Shown piece after piece: positions 38,442-47,366 of a DNA stretch of 64,000 nucleotides. The stretch lies in the NCBI GenBank assembly GCA_017937925.1, contig JAGBCQ010000012.1:62001-126000 (forward strand), given 5' to 3'. Numbering within the stretch: the stretch's first letter is position 1; each line of letters opens with the position of its first letter. The translations under genes were made by a program, and so were the position numbers. The notes beneath the pieces are model-generated. The model was not told where the DNA came from. It saw nothing but the letters and a program-made list of their open reading frames with translations, and ran no database searches. The stretch comes from Paraprevotella sp. GTDB taxonomy: Bacteria > Bacteroidota > Bacteroidia > Bacteroidales > Bacteroidaceae.

Positions 38442-38449
38442 CAAAGATA
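38442..38449 (-). promoter_or_regulatory. -7 box of the ABC-F gene
   Basis: CAAAGATA (TATCTTTG on the minus strand), 27 bp upstream of the start at 38414. Confidence 0.5.
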
Positions 38450-38482
38450 CGACAAAGAAACCATTGTCCGCACCTTGCAACA

Positions 38483-38845
38483 CTATTTTCTTAAAGTCTT
38501 ATACGAAAGGATATGCCAAGAGATAGCGACTGCCAACAATATGAAAAGCGCACGTCCCCACCATACCGTACTCACGACGATGGCACAATAAACTAATGTG
38601 GCCCATACCAAACTGACAGAAACTACTTTCGCTCGAAGGGGAATGGCACGATACTCTCGGAAGTTGCGAATATACTGCCCCAATCGCGGACGACCCAACA
38701 ACCAAGCATAAAGAGGCGGCGAACTGCGAAAATAAAGTGCTGCAGACAGCAGTAGAAATGGTGTCGTGGGCAACAACGGGACGAACATCCCTATAAACCC
38801 CAACAACAGTGCCAAACTCCCTAATACAATCATTACGTATTTCAT
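38483..38845 (-). CDS. DUF454/YbaN-family inner-membrane protein
   Basis: 120 residues from the ATG at 38845 (MKYVMIVLG). Two or three hydrophobic helices; the family motif FVPLLPTTPFLLLSAALYFRSS is followed by LLGRPRLGQYIRNFREYRAIP. The family is widespread and of unknown function. The longer frame to 38881 is rejected because a complete promoter lies at 38851-38881, ending 5 bp before this ATG; the mRNA would start at or just before it. Confidence 0.85.
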   Translation of the reverse strand: MKYVMIVLGSLALLLGFIGMFVPLLPTTPFLLLSAALYFRSSPPLYAWLLGRPRLGQYIRNFREYRAIPLRAKVVSVSLVWATLVYCAIVVSTVWWGRALFILLAVAISWHILSYKTLRK

Positions 38846-38850
38846 GGCCG

Positions 38851-38881
38851 CAAAGGTAGCACAACTAAGACAATGCGCCAA
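38851..38881 (-). promoter_or_regulatory. Promoter of the DUF454 gene; leaderless geometry
   Basis: Minus strand: -33 TTG (CAA at 38879-38881), 20-bp spacer, -7 TACCTTTG (CAAAGGTA at 38851-38858), then the ATG at 38845. Confidence 0.7.
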
Positions 38882-38948
38882 GACAAAGCCTATCTTTGAC
38901 GGTTCAAAATATTTTTATTAACTTTACAACTCCACTAATTCTATTATT

Positions 38949-39386
38949 ATGAACAACAAAACCTTTTCACAGAAAGCGCCATGCGGATATGGACATTGTT
39001 TCCATTCAGAGTGCATCGCAGCCAATCAATGCCTGCGCAATTTAGCAACACAAACCATCTCCTCCGACGAGGTGAATGTAACTATCATCAACCCCGCACT
39101 GGTGCGACCGGACAACGGTAGTACCTGCCCCTATTTTCATGAGGCCAAACGCATACGCATCCCTTATGGATTCAAGCGCACGCTGAACAATCTGACGCGT
39201 GCAGATGCAGCCACGGTGAGAAGTTCACTGATAGCAAAATTCAGTTATAAAGCGTACTACAATTACTTAAATGGCACTCGCAGAATGCCCGAAGACCGTT
39301 TGGAAACAGTCATTAAGACGCTTCAGAAACATGGCGCCTCAGCACCCGTTGAATTTGACCGCTACGAAGAAAATTTCGACTGGTAA
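38949..39386 (+). CDS. DUF6078-like conserved Bacteroidales protein
   Basis: 145 residues, cytosolic. The N-terminal part has a Cys/His cluster (PCGYGHCFHSECIAANQCLR, then STCPYFHEAKRI) that could bind a metal. The C-terminal part (LIAKFSYKAYYNYLNGTRRM) looks helical. The pattern resembles the family I recall as DUF6078; function unknown. A TATCTTTG box lies at 38891-38898, about 50 bp upstream of the ATG, beside the divergent DUF454 promoter. The gene is followed after 12 bp by the GTGTACAC repeat array. Confidence 0.65.
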   Translation: MNNKTFSQKAPCGYGHCFHSECIAANQCLRNLATQTISSDEVNVTIINPALVRPDNGSTCPYFHEAKRIRIPYGFKRTLNNLTRADAATVRSSLIAKFSYKAYYNYLNGTRRMPEDRLETVIKTLQKHGASAPVEFDRYEENFDW

Positions 39387-39398
39387 AGAGCAAAAAAA

Positions 39399-39494
39399 AT
39401 GTACACAGGCGTACATTTTTGTGTACACGTGAGTACATTTTTGTGTACACGTGAGTACATTTTTGTGTACGACCGTGTGCATCGAATCGTACAC
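39399..39494. repeat. 22-bp-periodic array of GTGTACAC palindromes
   Basis: Five cores at exact 22-bp steps: ATGTACAC (39399), GTGTACAC (39421), GTGTACAC (39443), GTGTACGA (39465), TCGTACAC (39487). A second half-site, [GC]AGTACAT-like, repeats with the same period (39409, 39431, 39453, 39475). The middle units are near-identical 22-mers; the outer ones have diverged. It starts 13 bp after the stop of the upstream gene. Confidence 0.9.
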
Positions 39495-39526
39495 TTTTCG
39501 ACAATGACATTCCTCTAGGAAACAAG

Positions 39527-39567
39527 AAAGCCGTCAGACAGTCCTTTGAAAACTGTTTAACGGCTTT
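39527..39567. terminator. Terminator between convergent genes
   Basis: AAAGCCGT (39527-39534) pairs with ACGGCTTT (39560-39567), with an inner ACAGT/ACTGT pair. A T-run follows on the plus strand; it ends just before the stop of the minus-strand synthetase gene at 39590. Confidence 0.65.
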
Positions 39568-39589
39568 TTAATTGATATTTAAACGCTTC

Positions 39590-41491
39590 TTACTTCAAAG
39601 CGTCCACATTTTGCTGGTTCAACAATTGCTTGCCTTCAGCTGTATAAAGGTAGGTAATGCGCTCGGCATACGCCTTTTCAATCTTACCGCGAACCATCTT
39701 CATCGTACTGTTAATCATCTGATTCTGTTCGGTAAACGGTTCAGCTAAAACAGCTATACTGCTCGGCAACCAACGTTCAGGGAACATGCCTTCAAATTCA
39801 CCACCCTTCTTAAATTGAGCCACGCTCTTCTCCAAAATCTGCAATGCCGCCTTGCGTCCGTCTTCGGTTTGCAGAGTCAGATTCTGTTGCTTCAATGCAC
39901 GCGACAATTGGTCCTTATTGGGGACAATCAACGCAGAGGTAAATGCCGATTGATTGTTATAGAGCATCACTTGGTCAATATACGGAGATTTTTCCACCAA
40001 CGCTTCCTCGATACCTTCCGGACTGTATTTCTCGCCATCGCTTGAAATCAACAAACTCTTGAAACGTCCCTTCACATAAAGCAAACCTTCTTTGGACATA
40101 TAACCAAGGTCGCCTGTATAAAGGTAGCCATCCTTTACGGTTTCGGCCGTAGATTCGGGGTTCTTCCAATAGCCTGCCATGACATTTTCACCCTTAACAA
40201 CGATTTCGCCTTGCTCGCCTACCGGCAGTTCCTTGCCCTCGCTGTCACAAATCTTCAATTCGATAGGTTTCACCAACTTACCACTTGAGCCGAAACGATA
40301 CAATTCAGGGCCATTGGATGAGATGACCGGAGTGGCTTCGCTCAATCCATAACCTTGGAACATCGGAATACCGATACCTACATAGAACTTTTGCAAATCC
40401 TTGTCGAGCAACGCTCCTCCGCCGATGAAGAACTTCAACTCACCTCCAAAGTTCTCGCGCACCTTTGAGAAGATGATTTTATCAAACAACCATACCAATG
40501 GTTTGAGTAACAAACGGAATCCCTTGAAGTCAAGATTGCTGTCGCCAAAGTAGCATTGACGTACTTTCATACCGAAATTGAACAACTTGACAGTGGTTTC
40601 GCCCTTAGCACGGATGCCTTGCTCAATGTTCTTTTTGAACGTCTTAGCCAAAGCCGGCACACTTAGGATGAAGTGCGGTTTCACTTCTTTGATGTTTAAT
40701 GGGATATTCTTCAAAGTTTCCAACGGAGTGCGTCCCACTTGGACAGTAGCCGCAGTCGCTCCCTTTGACATCATGATATAGAATCCAACGACGTGTGCAA
40801 AACAATGGTCGAGAGGCAGAATAATCAAAGTACGCCAAGTTTCGTCAATATCTACCAAAGTCAATGCTTGTTCAACGTTGGCAGTATAGTTGCGATGTGT
40901 CAGCACCACACCTTTAGGGTCGGCAGTGGTTCCACTCGTATAGGTAATGGTTGCATAGTCATCGTTCTGTATGGAGTTGGCAACGGCCAAAAACTCCTCC
41001 TCTGTGTGGGATGCCAAGAAGTTGTCACCCATCTTCAAAACCTCTTCAAGAGCAACTTCCTTCTCTTCGTAACTTTCCTGACTATCAAAAACAATAATCT
41101 TTTGTACATCAGTAAGTTTCTCCTTTATACTGCGAATTTTCTTCAACTGAGTACCTGACACCATGACGAACTTCACATCACCATGTATAAGGCGGAACAA
41201 CAGGTCGTTGCTCTCTTCCAATTTTATGCTGAGAGGCACGTTGATGGCACCGGCATAGAACATTGAAAGTTCACCAATAACCCACATATTGCGACCTTCG
41301 CTCAACAGAGCCATTGTGTCGCCTTTCTTAACACCTAATGCCTGAAGACCGGCTCCCAAACGATAAACCTGCTCCTTGACTTGCGTATAAGTAGTCGGTT
41401 CGAATTTCTTACCTGTTTTTTCCAACAAGAAAGTATTGTTGGGATACTGCCTTACTGAGGCTTCAAATAAATCTACAAGAGTTTTTTTCAT
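39590..41491 (-). CDS. Long-chain acyl-CoA synthetase (AMP-forming)
   Basis: 633 residues. The AMP-binding P-loop ATITYTSGTTADPKGVVLTH lies near residues 185-205, the adenine-binding FQGYGLSEATPVIS near 370, and the YTGDLGYMSKEGLLYVKGR hinge near 470. The family activates fatty acids as acyl-AMP and then acyl-CoA. It is 32 bp downstream of malQ on the same strand; no separate promoter was seen. A shorter paralogue lies at 62095-63762. Confidence 0.88.
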   Translation of the reverse strand: MKKTLVDLFEASVRQYPNNTFLLEKTGKKFEPTTYTQVKEQVYRLGAGLQALGVKKGDTMALLSEGRNMWVIGELSMFYAGAINVPLSIKLEESNDLLFRLIHGDVKFVMVSGTQLKKIRSIKEKLTDVQKIIVFDSQESYEEKEVALEEVLKMGDNFLASHTEEEFLAVANSIQNDDYATITYTSGTTADPKGVVLTHRNYTANVEQALTLVDIDETWRTLIILPLDHCFAHVVGFYIMMSKGATAATVQVGRTPLETLKNIPLNIKEVKPHFILSVPALAKTFKKNIEQGIRAKGETTVKLFNFGMKVRQCYFGDSNLDFKGFRLLLKPLVWLFDKIIFSKVRENFGGELKFFIGGGALLDKDLQKFYVGIGIPMFQGYGLSEATPVISSNGPELYRFGSSGKLVKPIELKICDSEGKELPVGEQGEIVVKGENVMAGYWKNPESTAETVKDGYLYTGDLGYMSKEGLLYVKGRFKSLLISSDGEKYSPEGIEEALVEKSPYIDQVMLYNNQSAFTSALIVPNKDQLSRALKQQNLTLQTEDGRKAALQILEKSVAQFKKGGEFEGMFPERWLPSSIAVLAEPFTEQNQMINSTMKMVRGKIEKAYAERITYLYTAEGKQLLNQQNVDALK

Positions 41492-41523
41492 TGTTTCCTT
41501 GTTTATGTTAAATAGTAATATTG

Positions 41524-44205
41524 TTATCTGTCACTTCGTTCAATCATGGAACGGATTTTTTGGTTCAAGCCGTCGCATTTCATCAACGTCTCCAATGTCA
41601 TGTGCATACGGTAACGCCAGTAATTATGTGGGTCGGACGGTATGTTGATGCGCTCGAAATTCACATCGGGATAACGCAACTGCTCATCCATTGACATCCA
41701 ATCCTGCCATGACACAAGGCACAACATGGACGGAGAATATAGATGGCGTGCCACCACCTCCTCACACAACCATGCCGGCATCACGACAGGGGCAGTGCCG
41801 TCCTTCTGAAGTATCTCGTTGAAATACTGTTGGGCGCGCTCCTTGTCTTCTTCCCACCAACCGCGCAAGGTCGGCATATCATGAGTGAATATCGTTGCCA
41901 CGCTACGGTAAGGGTTCTCTTCCAACCGTCCGAAGCGCACTCCGTATTTCTTTGGCATGGTTTGAATTTCAAGTGTCAGGATGCGCAAATCATTCATCAC
42001 CCAAGGCACACATTCCGGCACCATACCTAAATCTTCTGCACAAACCAACATTTGTGTCGCATCCACCAACACCGGCAATTTCTGCATGGCTTGGTCGTAC
42101 CAGAAATCATTATGGCGATAAAAATAATAATCGTTGTAAAGTTTATTGAACGCCTCCCTTTCCGAACCGCTCAATGTTTGGTACAAATAATCGTTCTGGG
42201 CCGATATGCGCGGATGATACTTGCCCTTCTCTTTCGGGTCTTCAACAAACAACACGTTGCTTATCAAAGAATAAAGTCCCTCACGCAACTTGACATCTTC
42301 ATCGCTCGTTTTATCACGGAAAGCCGCTTCCACCTTACGCTGCGTGTCATATTCGGGTTTCATTTCGTACCAATCAGCCCCGACGCGAGTAAGATAAGCT
42401 CCTTTGACGTTTTCTGCCTCCTTACCAAAAATCTTTTCCAACACCCAATCGTTGATATAAGGTTTTGTAAAATAATTCTTTCGGAAGCGCAATCCGTAGG
42501 CTTCTACTTCCTCTACCGACATAGGCAACGCCGGTGAGAAATGTCCTAACAAACCATGCACCGAATCGGTTGGAATCTCCCAAATACGGAAGAATCCCAG
42601 TACATGATCTATACGATAGGCGTTAAAATATTCCGCCATCTTCTTGAAACGGCGCACCCACCAACTGCAACCATCCTTACGCATGACGTCCCAATTATAT
42701 GTAGGGAAGCCCCAATTTTGTCCGTTGACAGAAAAATCATCGGGTGGCGCACCGGCCTGTCCGTTCATATTGAAGTAGTAGGGCTCTACCCATGACTCTA
42801 CACTGTGACGACTGATGCCGATGGGAATATCTCCTTTTAATATTACCCCTTTAGCACGTGCATAATCGCAAGCCGCCAACAATTGTTGATGCAAGCGGAA
42901 TTGTATGTAGTAATAATATGAAATTTCCTTATACACCGGAGCATCCGGTTTGCAGAACGAGCGAATATCTTCTGCTCTATATTCTGAATGTTCTTTCCAA
43001 TAATGAAAATCTGAAGTTTGATTGCGGTCTCTCAAAACCGAGAATGCGGCATACGACATCAACCAATATTCGTTCTGCTTGAAGAAGTCCTTAAATTCGG
43101 CAGAGGCCAACACTTCGTCGCCCTCTTGGGCAAACACCTCATGCAAGTATTCGCACTTCAAATTGTTTACGCCTTCATAATCCAACTGAGACAGTTCGTT
43201 CAATTGCTTACGGCGCGCTTCGAACTCCTTTCGCTTAGCGTTGTTTCCCACTACCGGTAACTGACGTAAGTCCATGTACTGCGGATGGAGCGCATAAATA
43301 GAGATGCTGTTATAGGGATAGGAATCTTTACTGTTTTTGTGAATGGTCGTGTCGTAAATCGGTAATATCTGTATGACACGCATACCAGTCAATACTGCCC
43401 AATCCACCATCTGACGCAAATCTCCGAAATCACCTACGCCACAACTTCCCTCACTGCGCAAAGAGAATACGGGTATCACTACCCCGGCGGCTTTCCATTT
43501 GGCGTCGGGCACACGTAAGGGTTTGTCCGTAACGACCAGCACTTGTTCTTTGCTTATACCAACCGGAAGCGTTCTGTTATCACCACCTTCCCATGCAACA
43601 AACTCACCGGTGCGTTCATCGACTATCACATATTTATATTCTAATGGAAATTTCAAGCCGGGCGCACTCAAGGTGATACTCCACTCATGCAATCCCACTT
43701 CTTTCATCCTAAGAGCAAAGTTTGGATTCCACTCTCCCAATGCGGGTTGATTGCCGAGCAAAGCCAAAGCCTGACCTTTCGCAAGTTGCGGTGCTGCCAC
43801 ACGCAACATCAATGTACTACTGAAATAAGGTAAGTCTTCCCTACTCTCCTCATGTGGGTTCACACATTGCGTAAATGCTGATGTATAAAGAAAAGAGGAC
43901 GAGGGGACATCACGCCATGAATCGGGGAACAAATAGTTTTTGGTCGTATCGGCACGAAACTGTCGTGGCACGACGTTCCACTCTGTGCGGATGCACTCAT
44001 CACCTTTATATATACAATACTTATATTGGAATGTTTGTATCTGACTGTCTATGACGGTAACTTCGCCTGCCCATAACTTTCCGTCTTTCGTTTCCAACGG
44101 ATGAACTTGAGATTTCGACCGGCCCTTTGCATCCGTCAGTGTTAACACCACTCGGACATCTTCGCCCCACCGCGTAACGTAGTCAATAGAGAATTGTAAC
44201 TTCAT
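41524..44205 (-). CDS. malQ: 4-alpha-glucanotransferase (GH77) with N-terminal starch-binding modules
   Basis: 893 residues. Two CBM20-like domains (about 1-115 and 125-230; AKGQALALLGNQPALGEWNP, EYKYVIVDERTGEFVAWEGG) precede the GH77 barrel. Catalytic blocks are visible: nucleophile Asp in YRIDHVLGFFRIWEIP, acid Glu in VCAEDLGMVPECVP, and Asp in FTHDMPTLRGWW. It lacks a signal peptide, so it is cytosolic. The enzyme transfers maltosyl units between alpha-1,4-glucans in maltodextrin and glycogen metabolism. The CBM20-bearing form is the plant DPE2-like type, common in Bacteroidetes. Confidence 0.94.
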   Translation of the reverse strand: MKLQFSIDYVTRWGEDVRVVLTLTDAKGRSKSQVHPLETKDGKLWAGEVTVIDSQIQTFQYKYCIYKGDECIRTEWNVVPRQFRADTTKNYLFPDSWRDVPSSSFLYTSAFTQCVNPHEESREDLPYFSSTLMLRVAAPQLAKGQALALLGNQPALGEWNPNFALRMKEVGLHEWSITLSAPGLKFPLEYKYVIVDERTGEFVAWEGGDNRTLPVGISKEQVLVVTDKPLRVPDAKWKAAGVVIPVFSLRSEGSCGVGDFGDLRQMVDWAVLTGMRVIQILPIYDTTIHKNSKDSYPYNSISIYALHPQYMDLRQLPVVGNNAKRKEFEARRKQLNELSQLDYEGVNNLKCEYLHEVFAQEGDEVLASAEFKDFFKQNEYWLMSYAAFSVLRDRNQTSDFHYWKEHSEYRAEDIRSFCKPDAPVYKEISYYYYIQFRLHQQLLAACDYARAKGVILKGDIPIGISRHSVESWVEPYYFNMNGQAGAPPDDFSVNGQNWGFPTYNWDVMRKDGCSWWVRRFKKMAEYFNAYRIDHVLGFFRIWEIPTDSVHGLLGHFSPALPMSVEEVEAYGLRFRKNYFTKPYINDWVLEKIFGKEAENVKGAYLTRVGADWYEMKPEYDTQRKVEAAFRDKTSDEDVKLREGLYSLISNVLFVEDPKEKGKYHPRISAQNDYLYQTLSGSEREAFNKLYNDYYFYRHNDFWYDQAMQKLPVLVDATQMLVCAEDLGMVPECVPWVMNDLRILTLEIQTMPKKYGVRFGRLEENPYRSVATIFTHDMPTLRGWWEEDKERAQQYFNEILQKDGTAPVVMPAWLCEEVVARHLYSPSMLCLVSWQDWMSMDEQLRYPDVNFERINIPSDPHNYWRYRMHMTLETLMKCDGLNQKIRSMIERSDR

Positions 44206-44238
44206 AGACTATTTCTGTTTATTAAGTTAAAATCTGTA

Positions 44239-44246
44239 CAAAGATA
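44239..44246 (-). promoter_or_regulatory. -7 box of malQ
   Basis: CAAAGATA (TATCTTTG on the minus strand), 33 bp upstream of the malQ start. Confidence 0.5.
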
Positions 44247-44351
44247 GTGGAAAGCATGAGAAAACACGAATAAACTTGCGGTTTTTATTACATTATTACA
44301 TCCCTTCTTTCTTTCGCCTTATAGTCCTAATATTGTCTGTTTCACTCGTAA

Positions 44352-45947
44352 TTACATGACTCTCACAAGAGAAACATCATCGACCAACAATCGACCTCCG
44401 GTGTCACTTGACGCACGGAATCCGACTTCAATACGACCATTTTTCACAAACACTTCCTGTTCTATCCGTTCCCATTGTCCATTTGTGTCATGAATTTCTA
44501 CAACGGCTACATCAGCGTACATCTGCGCTTCTTTTAAAGTTCCATCTGTTCGCACCATTGCCGATAAAAGATAACGCCCGTCATTGAGCGGAATTTCAGG
44601 ACGGGATTTAACCAACTGAAACACACGACGTTCGAATGGCACCTTATCGCACAAACTGAGCGCTTTCTCCCCCACAACCTTCGACCGGTCTTGCCGAGAA
44701 TTAAAATAATTCAGCTGCGGAGAATGTTCGTCAAACGTCGCTATTTTATTACCTTTAATAACCTCGCTGTTCCACCCCTTTAGTTGCTCTTGAACGGGTT
44801 TCTTATTGCTTGGAATTGCTACACGGTCGGCTTCAAAACTCGGATTTAGGATATAATTGTTCTGCCCACCGACATGCCATTCGCCCGTCACTGAGTTGAG
44901 CGCCCAATGACTTATTGAATTGAAGCGCGGCTTTTGCTCCGTCCCATCAAACGAGAGAGGGAACCACTGATTATAGCCCAATCCATTACCGGCAAACTCA
45001 GCCCAACGGTCGCCGCAATAAATCACGGTTTCTTGTTTTGAACCTCTTAGCGTATAAAAGAAACCTGTCTGAGTAACATGGGCATAATCGTCCTCGCAAC
45101 CTTTCATCACCTGCATATCATCCACCGGCTGATAAGGACCGAAAATATTGTCTGCCACCAAATAATAAGCGTACGACGCATCCCATCCATATATATTGCT
45201 GGCACACATATAATACTTCCCCTTATACTTAAATAAGCAATTCCCTTCGCGACTTGCTCCCTTAAATACTTGCACACAATTCAACAAGTCAACCTTGCCG
45301 TCACGCCAACCTATTTCCGACACGTATATCTTATCTCTCCCCTGTCCGTAGGAGTACACCAAATAAGATTTACCCGTATCTTCGTCTGTAAACACCGTTT
45401 GGTCGCCGGTGTTGGATGTGCCAATACGTTCTGTCATTTCAATATGCCTATGTTGCACAAAATTACCGGTCGGTGTATCCGATGTTGCCACTAGCACTTT
45501 ATTACCATGCTGTATAAACATCACGTACTTTTTAATCGTATCCATATATGCCACACCCAAACGTCCGGCCCACGTTGGGAAACGATTCATATTCAGTTCC
45601 TCACGTGTCAGGACATCTGCTTCAAAATGCCAATTCACAAGATCGGTCGAACTATAACAAGTAACGGATTGGAAATGGTCACGCCCTTGCGTTAGCGTCG
45701 GGTCCTGACGATACAATTCTGCCTCACGATATTTCACCCCATACCAATAATATTTCTCTTTACCACTTTCAGGGTCATTAAACTTAAAGATACCGCCGCC
45801 TTGACTATAAAGAGGTTCTCCGTCTGCTGTATTCCAAAAGCAATCGTTTGTTATTGGCAGAAAGGCAGCATCCACCTTCCTTAAATTTGAACACGATAAA
45901 AAAGAGAATATCAATACGACATTCGCAAGGCATAACATTCTTCTCAT
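44352..45947 (-). CDS. GH43-like lipoprotein with C-terminal carbohydrate-binding-type module
   Basis: 531 residues with a lipobox (FLSC, Cys19). The five-bladed propeller has GGGIFKFND, YYWYGVKYREA, VTCYSSTDLVNWHFEADVL and REGNCLFKYKGKYYMCAS, resembling the GH43_24/34 branch (beta-galactosidase-type) more than arabinan-active GH43. From about 375 a jelly-roll region follows (NYILNPSFEADRVAIPS, GRLLVDDVSLVRVM), similar to CBM4/CBM22-type folds. Anchored to the outer or inner membrane by the lipid. It stands alone with its own -7 box. Substrate not assignable. Confidence 0.78.
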   Translation of the reverse strand: MRRMLCLANVVLIFSFLSCSNLRKVDAAFLPITNDCFWNTADGEPLYSQGGGIFKFNDPESGKEKYYWYGVKYREAELYRQDPTLTQGRDHFQSVTCYSSTDLVNWHFEADVLTREELNMNRFPTWAGRLGVAYMDTIKKYVMFIQHGNKVLVATSDTPTGNFVQHRHIEMTERIGTSNTGDQTVFTDEDTGKSYLVYSYGQGRDKIYVSEIGWRDGKVDLLNCVQVFKGASREGNCLFKYKGKYYMCASNIYGWDASYAYYLVADNIFGPYQPVDDMQVMKGCEDDYAHVTQTGFFYTLRGSKQETVIYCGDRWAEFAGNGLGYNQWFPLSFDGTEQKPRFNSISHWALNSVTGEWHVGGQNNYILNPSFEADRVAIPSNKKPVQEQLKGWNSEVIKGNKIATFDEHSPQLNYFNSRQDRSKVVGEKALSLCDKVPFERRVFQLVKSRPEIPLNDGRYLLSAMVRTDGTLKEAQMYADVAVVEIHDTNGQWERIEQEVFVKNGRIEVGFRASSDTGGRLLVDDVSLVRVM

Positions 45948-45974
45948 TATTTCTTTTCTTTTTGATTATGCTGA

Positions 45975-45982
45975 CAAAGATA
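45975..45982 (-). promoter_or_regulatory. -7 box of the GH43-like lipoprotein gene
   Basis: CAAAGATA (TATCTTTG on the minus strand), 27 bp upstream of the start at 45947. Confidence 0.5.
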
Positions 45983-46076
45983 ACAGAAAGAGTATATAAA
46001 GAAGAAATATCAACACTACATTTGTACTCTATCAAGTAATTATTTTGATAAAAGACAAATCACTAAAAAAACAAAC

Positions 46077-46106
46077 CGAGCCGGAATGACAATGCATACC
46101 GGCTCG
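46077..46106 (-). terminator. Terminator of the small exported-protein genes
   Basis: CGAGCCGG (46077-46084) pairs with CCGGCTCG (46099-46106). The minus strand continues GTTTGTTTTTTTAG. It lies 22 bp after the Cys-rich protein gene. Confidence 0.85.
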
Positions 46107-46128
46107 AATTATCTTAAATATCAGGATC

Positions 46129-46731
46129 CTAATTGTAACTATATATCTTACCCCATCCTTTACACCTAGCACATTTTTCGGTTATATTAGCATAACCTTT
46201 GCACTTTGAGCAGACGTAAGCTCCTTTACCATCACAAACAGTACACTTTATAGTTGTACTGCCTTTTCCATTACATGCACTACAAGTCTCATTCACACTC
46301 TCTGTTCCTAAATATCCACTTGCACCACAATACCTACATCCTGCATTATAATACGAGGTCAAATAACCTGTACCTGAACATCTAGAGCAATCTATATAAA
46401 CTGTTGTACCATTTCTCGTTATTGGTCTTTTTCCCCCTCGACAAGAACAAGGCGTTTGCTTCTCCATTCTTGTATATCTGGAACCATTACAATAACTACA
46501 CACTTTTCGTTTGGTCGTTGTAGTTTCTCCATTACCGCTACAACTATAACAATGATTATTTACGACTCCTCTATAATCACAAGTCGTACAATAAATAGCT
46601 CCATTATGACATTCATTGCATTTTATTATCGTTTTTCCTTCACCATCACAATCTGGACAAGTATAACTACTCTGACCGAAAGAATCAATTGACAATATTA
46701 ATGAAATAAATGCTATTATAGAAAGTCTCAT
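46129..46731 (-). CDS. Exported protein made of DnaJ-type Cys-rich zinc-finger modules
   Basis: 200 residues. A signal peptide (MRLSIIAFISLILSIDSFGQ) is followed by almost nothing but CxxCxGxG-like modules: CPDCDGEG, CNECHNGA, CTTCDYRG, CYSCSGNG, CSYCNGSR, CSCRGGK, CSRCSGTG, CRYCGASG, CSACNGKG, CTVCDGKG, CSKCKGYA, CARCKGWG. Twelve modules are about three times the four of DnaJ, and the J-domain and substrate-binding domain are absent. Export of such a reduced-Cys, zinc-type fold is unusual. Codon use is more AT-rich than in the neighbours. It lies 9 bp after the next gene upstream. Function unknown; a metal-binding or redox-sensing role is guesswork. Confidence 0.85.
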   Translation of the reverse strand: MRLSIIAFISLILSIDSFGQSSYTCPDCDGEGKTIIKCNECHNGAIYCTTCDYRGVVNNHCYSCSGNGETTTTKRKVCSYCNGSRYTRMEKQTPCSCRGGKRPITRNGTTVYIDCSRCSGTGYLTSYYNAGCRYCGASGYLGTESVNETCSACNGKGSTTIKCTVCDGKGAYVCSKCKGYANITEKCARCKGWGKIYSYN

Positions 46732-46740
46732 CCTTTAATA

Positions 46741-47058
46741 TTATAAATTAAAATAATAACATCCTCCAGCAACATATCGATATGCTCCAAAAGAAGAATC
46801 GTCACCATAATACGGATTTTCGCTCACTCTATAAGTATCTCCATCAATAGTTATTTTATTAGTATCTTCGTTGTACGAACCAGACTTTCGAGTTTTGGTA
46901 ACAAGACTTCCACGCTTTTTTATCATATAAACTGTTACACGTTGAGCCTCTGATTGAATATTAACACTAATTGTATTCAAGTCTCTAAAATTTGTAGCTG
47001 TAAGAGCGCCTGAAGATAACGTCATAACTGCTAATACGGAAAGAATAATCTTTTTCAT
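46741..47058 (-). CDS. Small exported protein of unknown function
   Basis: 105 residues with a clear signal peptide (MKKIILSVLAVMTLSSGALTA). The mature part is short, with Thr, Lys and Tyr rich strands (RVTVYMIKKRGSLVTKTRKS, NKITIDGDTYRVSENPYYG) and a GGCYYFNL end that suggests a small beta-rich domain. I do not recognise a family. It is immediately upstream of the Cys-rich exported protein (9-bp gap) and downstream of a 47-residue lipoprotein gene; the three probably form one unit. Confidence 0.75.
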   Translation of the reverse strand: MKKIILSVLAVMTLSSGALTATNFRDLNTISVNIQSEAQRVTVYMIKKRGSLVTKTRKSGSYNEDTNKITIDGDTYRVSENPYYGDDSSFGAYRYVAGGCYYFNL

Positions 47059-47104
47059 AATTGTAAGCTTTAAACATTAATTAATATAATAAGTTTATTG
47101 GAAA

Positions 47105-47248
47105 TTATTTACCCAAATTACGAATTGCAGAACCGATGCTATAGCCAAAATCATAAGCCTCCTGATTACTCATGCTTGACCATGAACTACATGAAGCCAA
47201 ACACAATGTTACAAGAAGTAACGCTAATAATAATTTTATCTTTCTCAT
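47105..47248 (-). CDS. 47-residue putative lipoprotein
   Basis: A short gene of 48 codons including the TAA. It begins MRKIKLLLALLLVTLCLASC, with a typical lipobox (LASC, acylated Cys at 20), and a 27-residue mature part containing SMSNQEAYDFGYSIGSAIRN. It lies 46 bp upstream of the 105-residue exported protein gene on the same strand. The clean signal, lipobox and stop support a real gene despite its size. No family recognised. Confidence 0.6.
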   Translation of the reverse strand: MRKIKLLLALLLVTLCLASCSSWSSMSNQEAYDFGYSIGSAIRNLGK

Positions 47249-47366
47249 ATAAATATTTTTTATTAGTTAAACATATTGCAAATATCATGCTTATACAACT
47301 TTTATAAAAACAAAGACAGTAAGGTAAATTAACGATTACGTATAAATATTATACACATCAAATTGA

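Noticed and set aside
39399..39494. CRISPR array
   Set aside because: The repeat is continuous with no unique spacers, and no cas gene is present.
39313..39525. Minus-strand open frame of 70 codons across the GTGTACAC array
   Set aside because: Its repetitive TKMYSRVHKN-type content comes from the 22-bp DNA repeat; a repeat whose period is not a multiple of three makes a conserved protein repeat unlikely.
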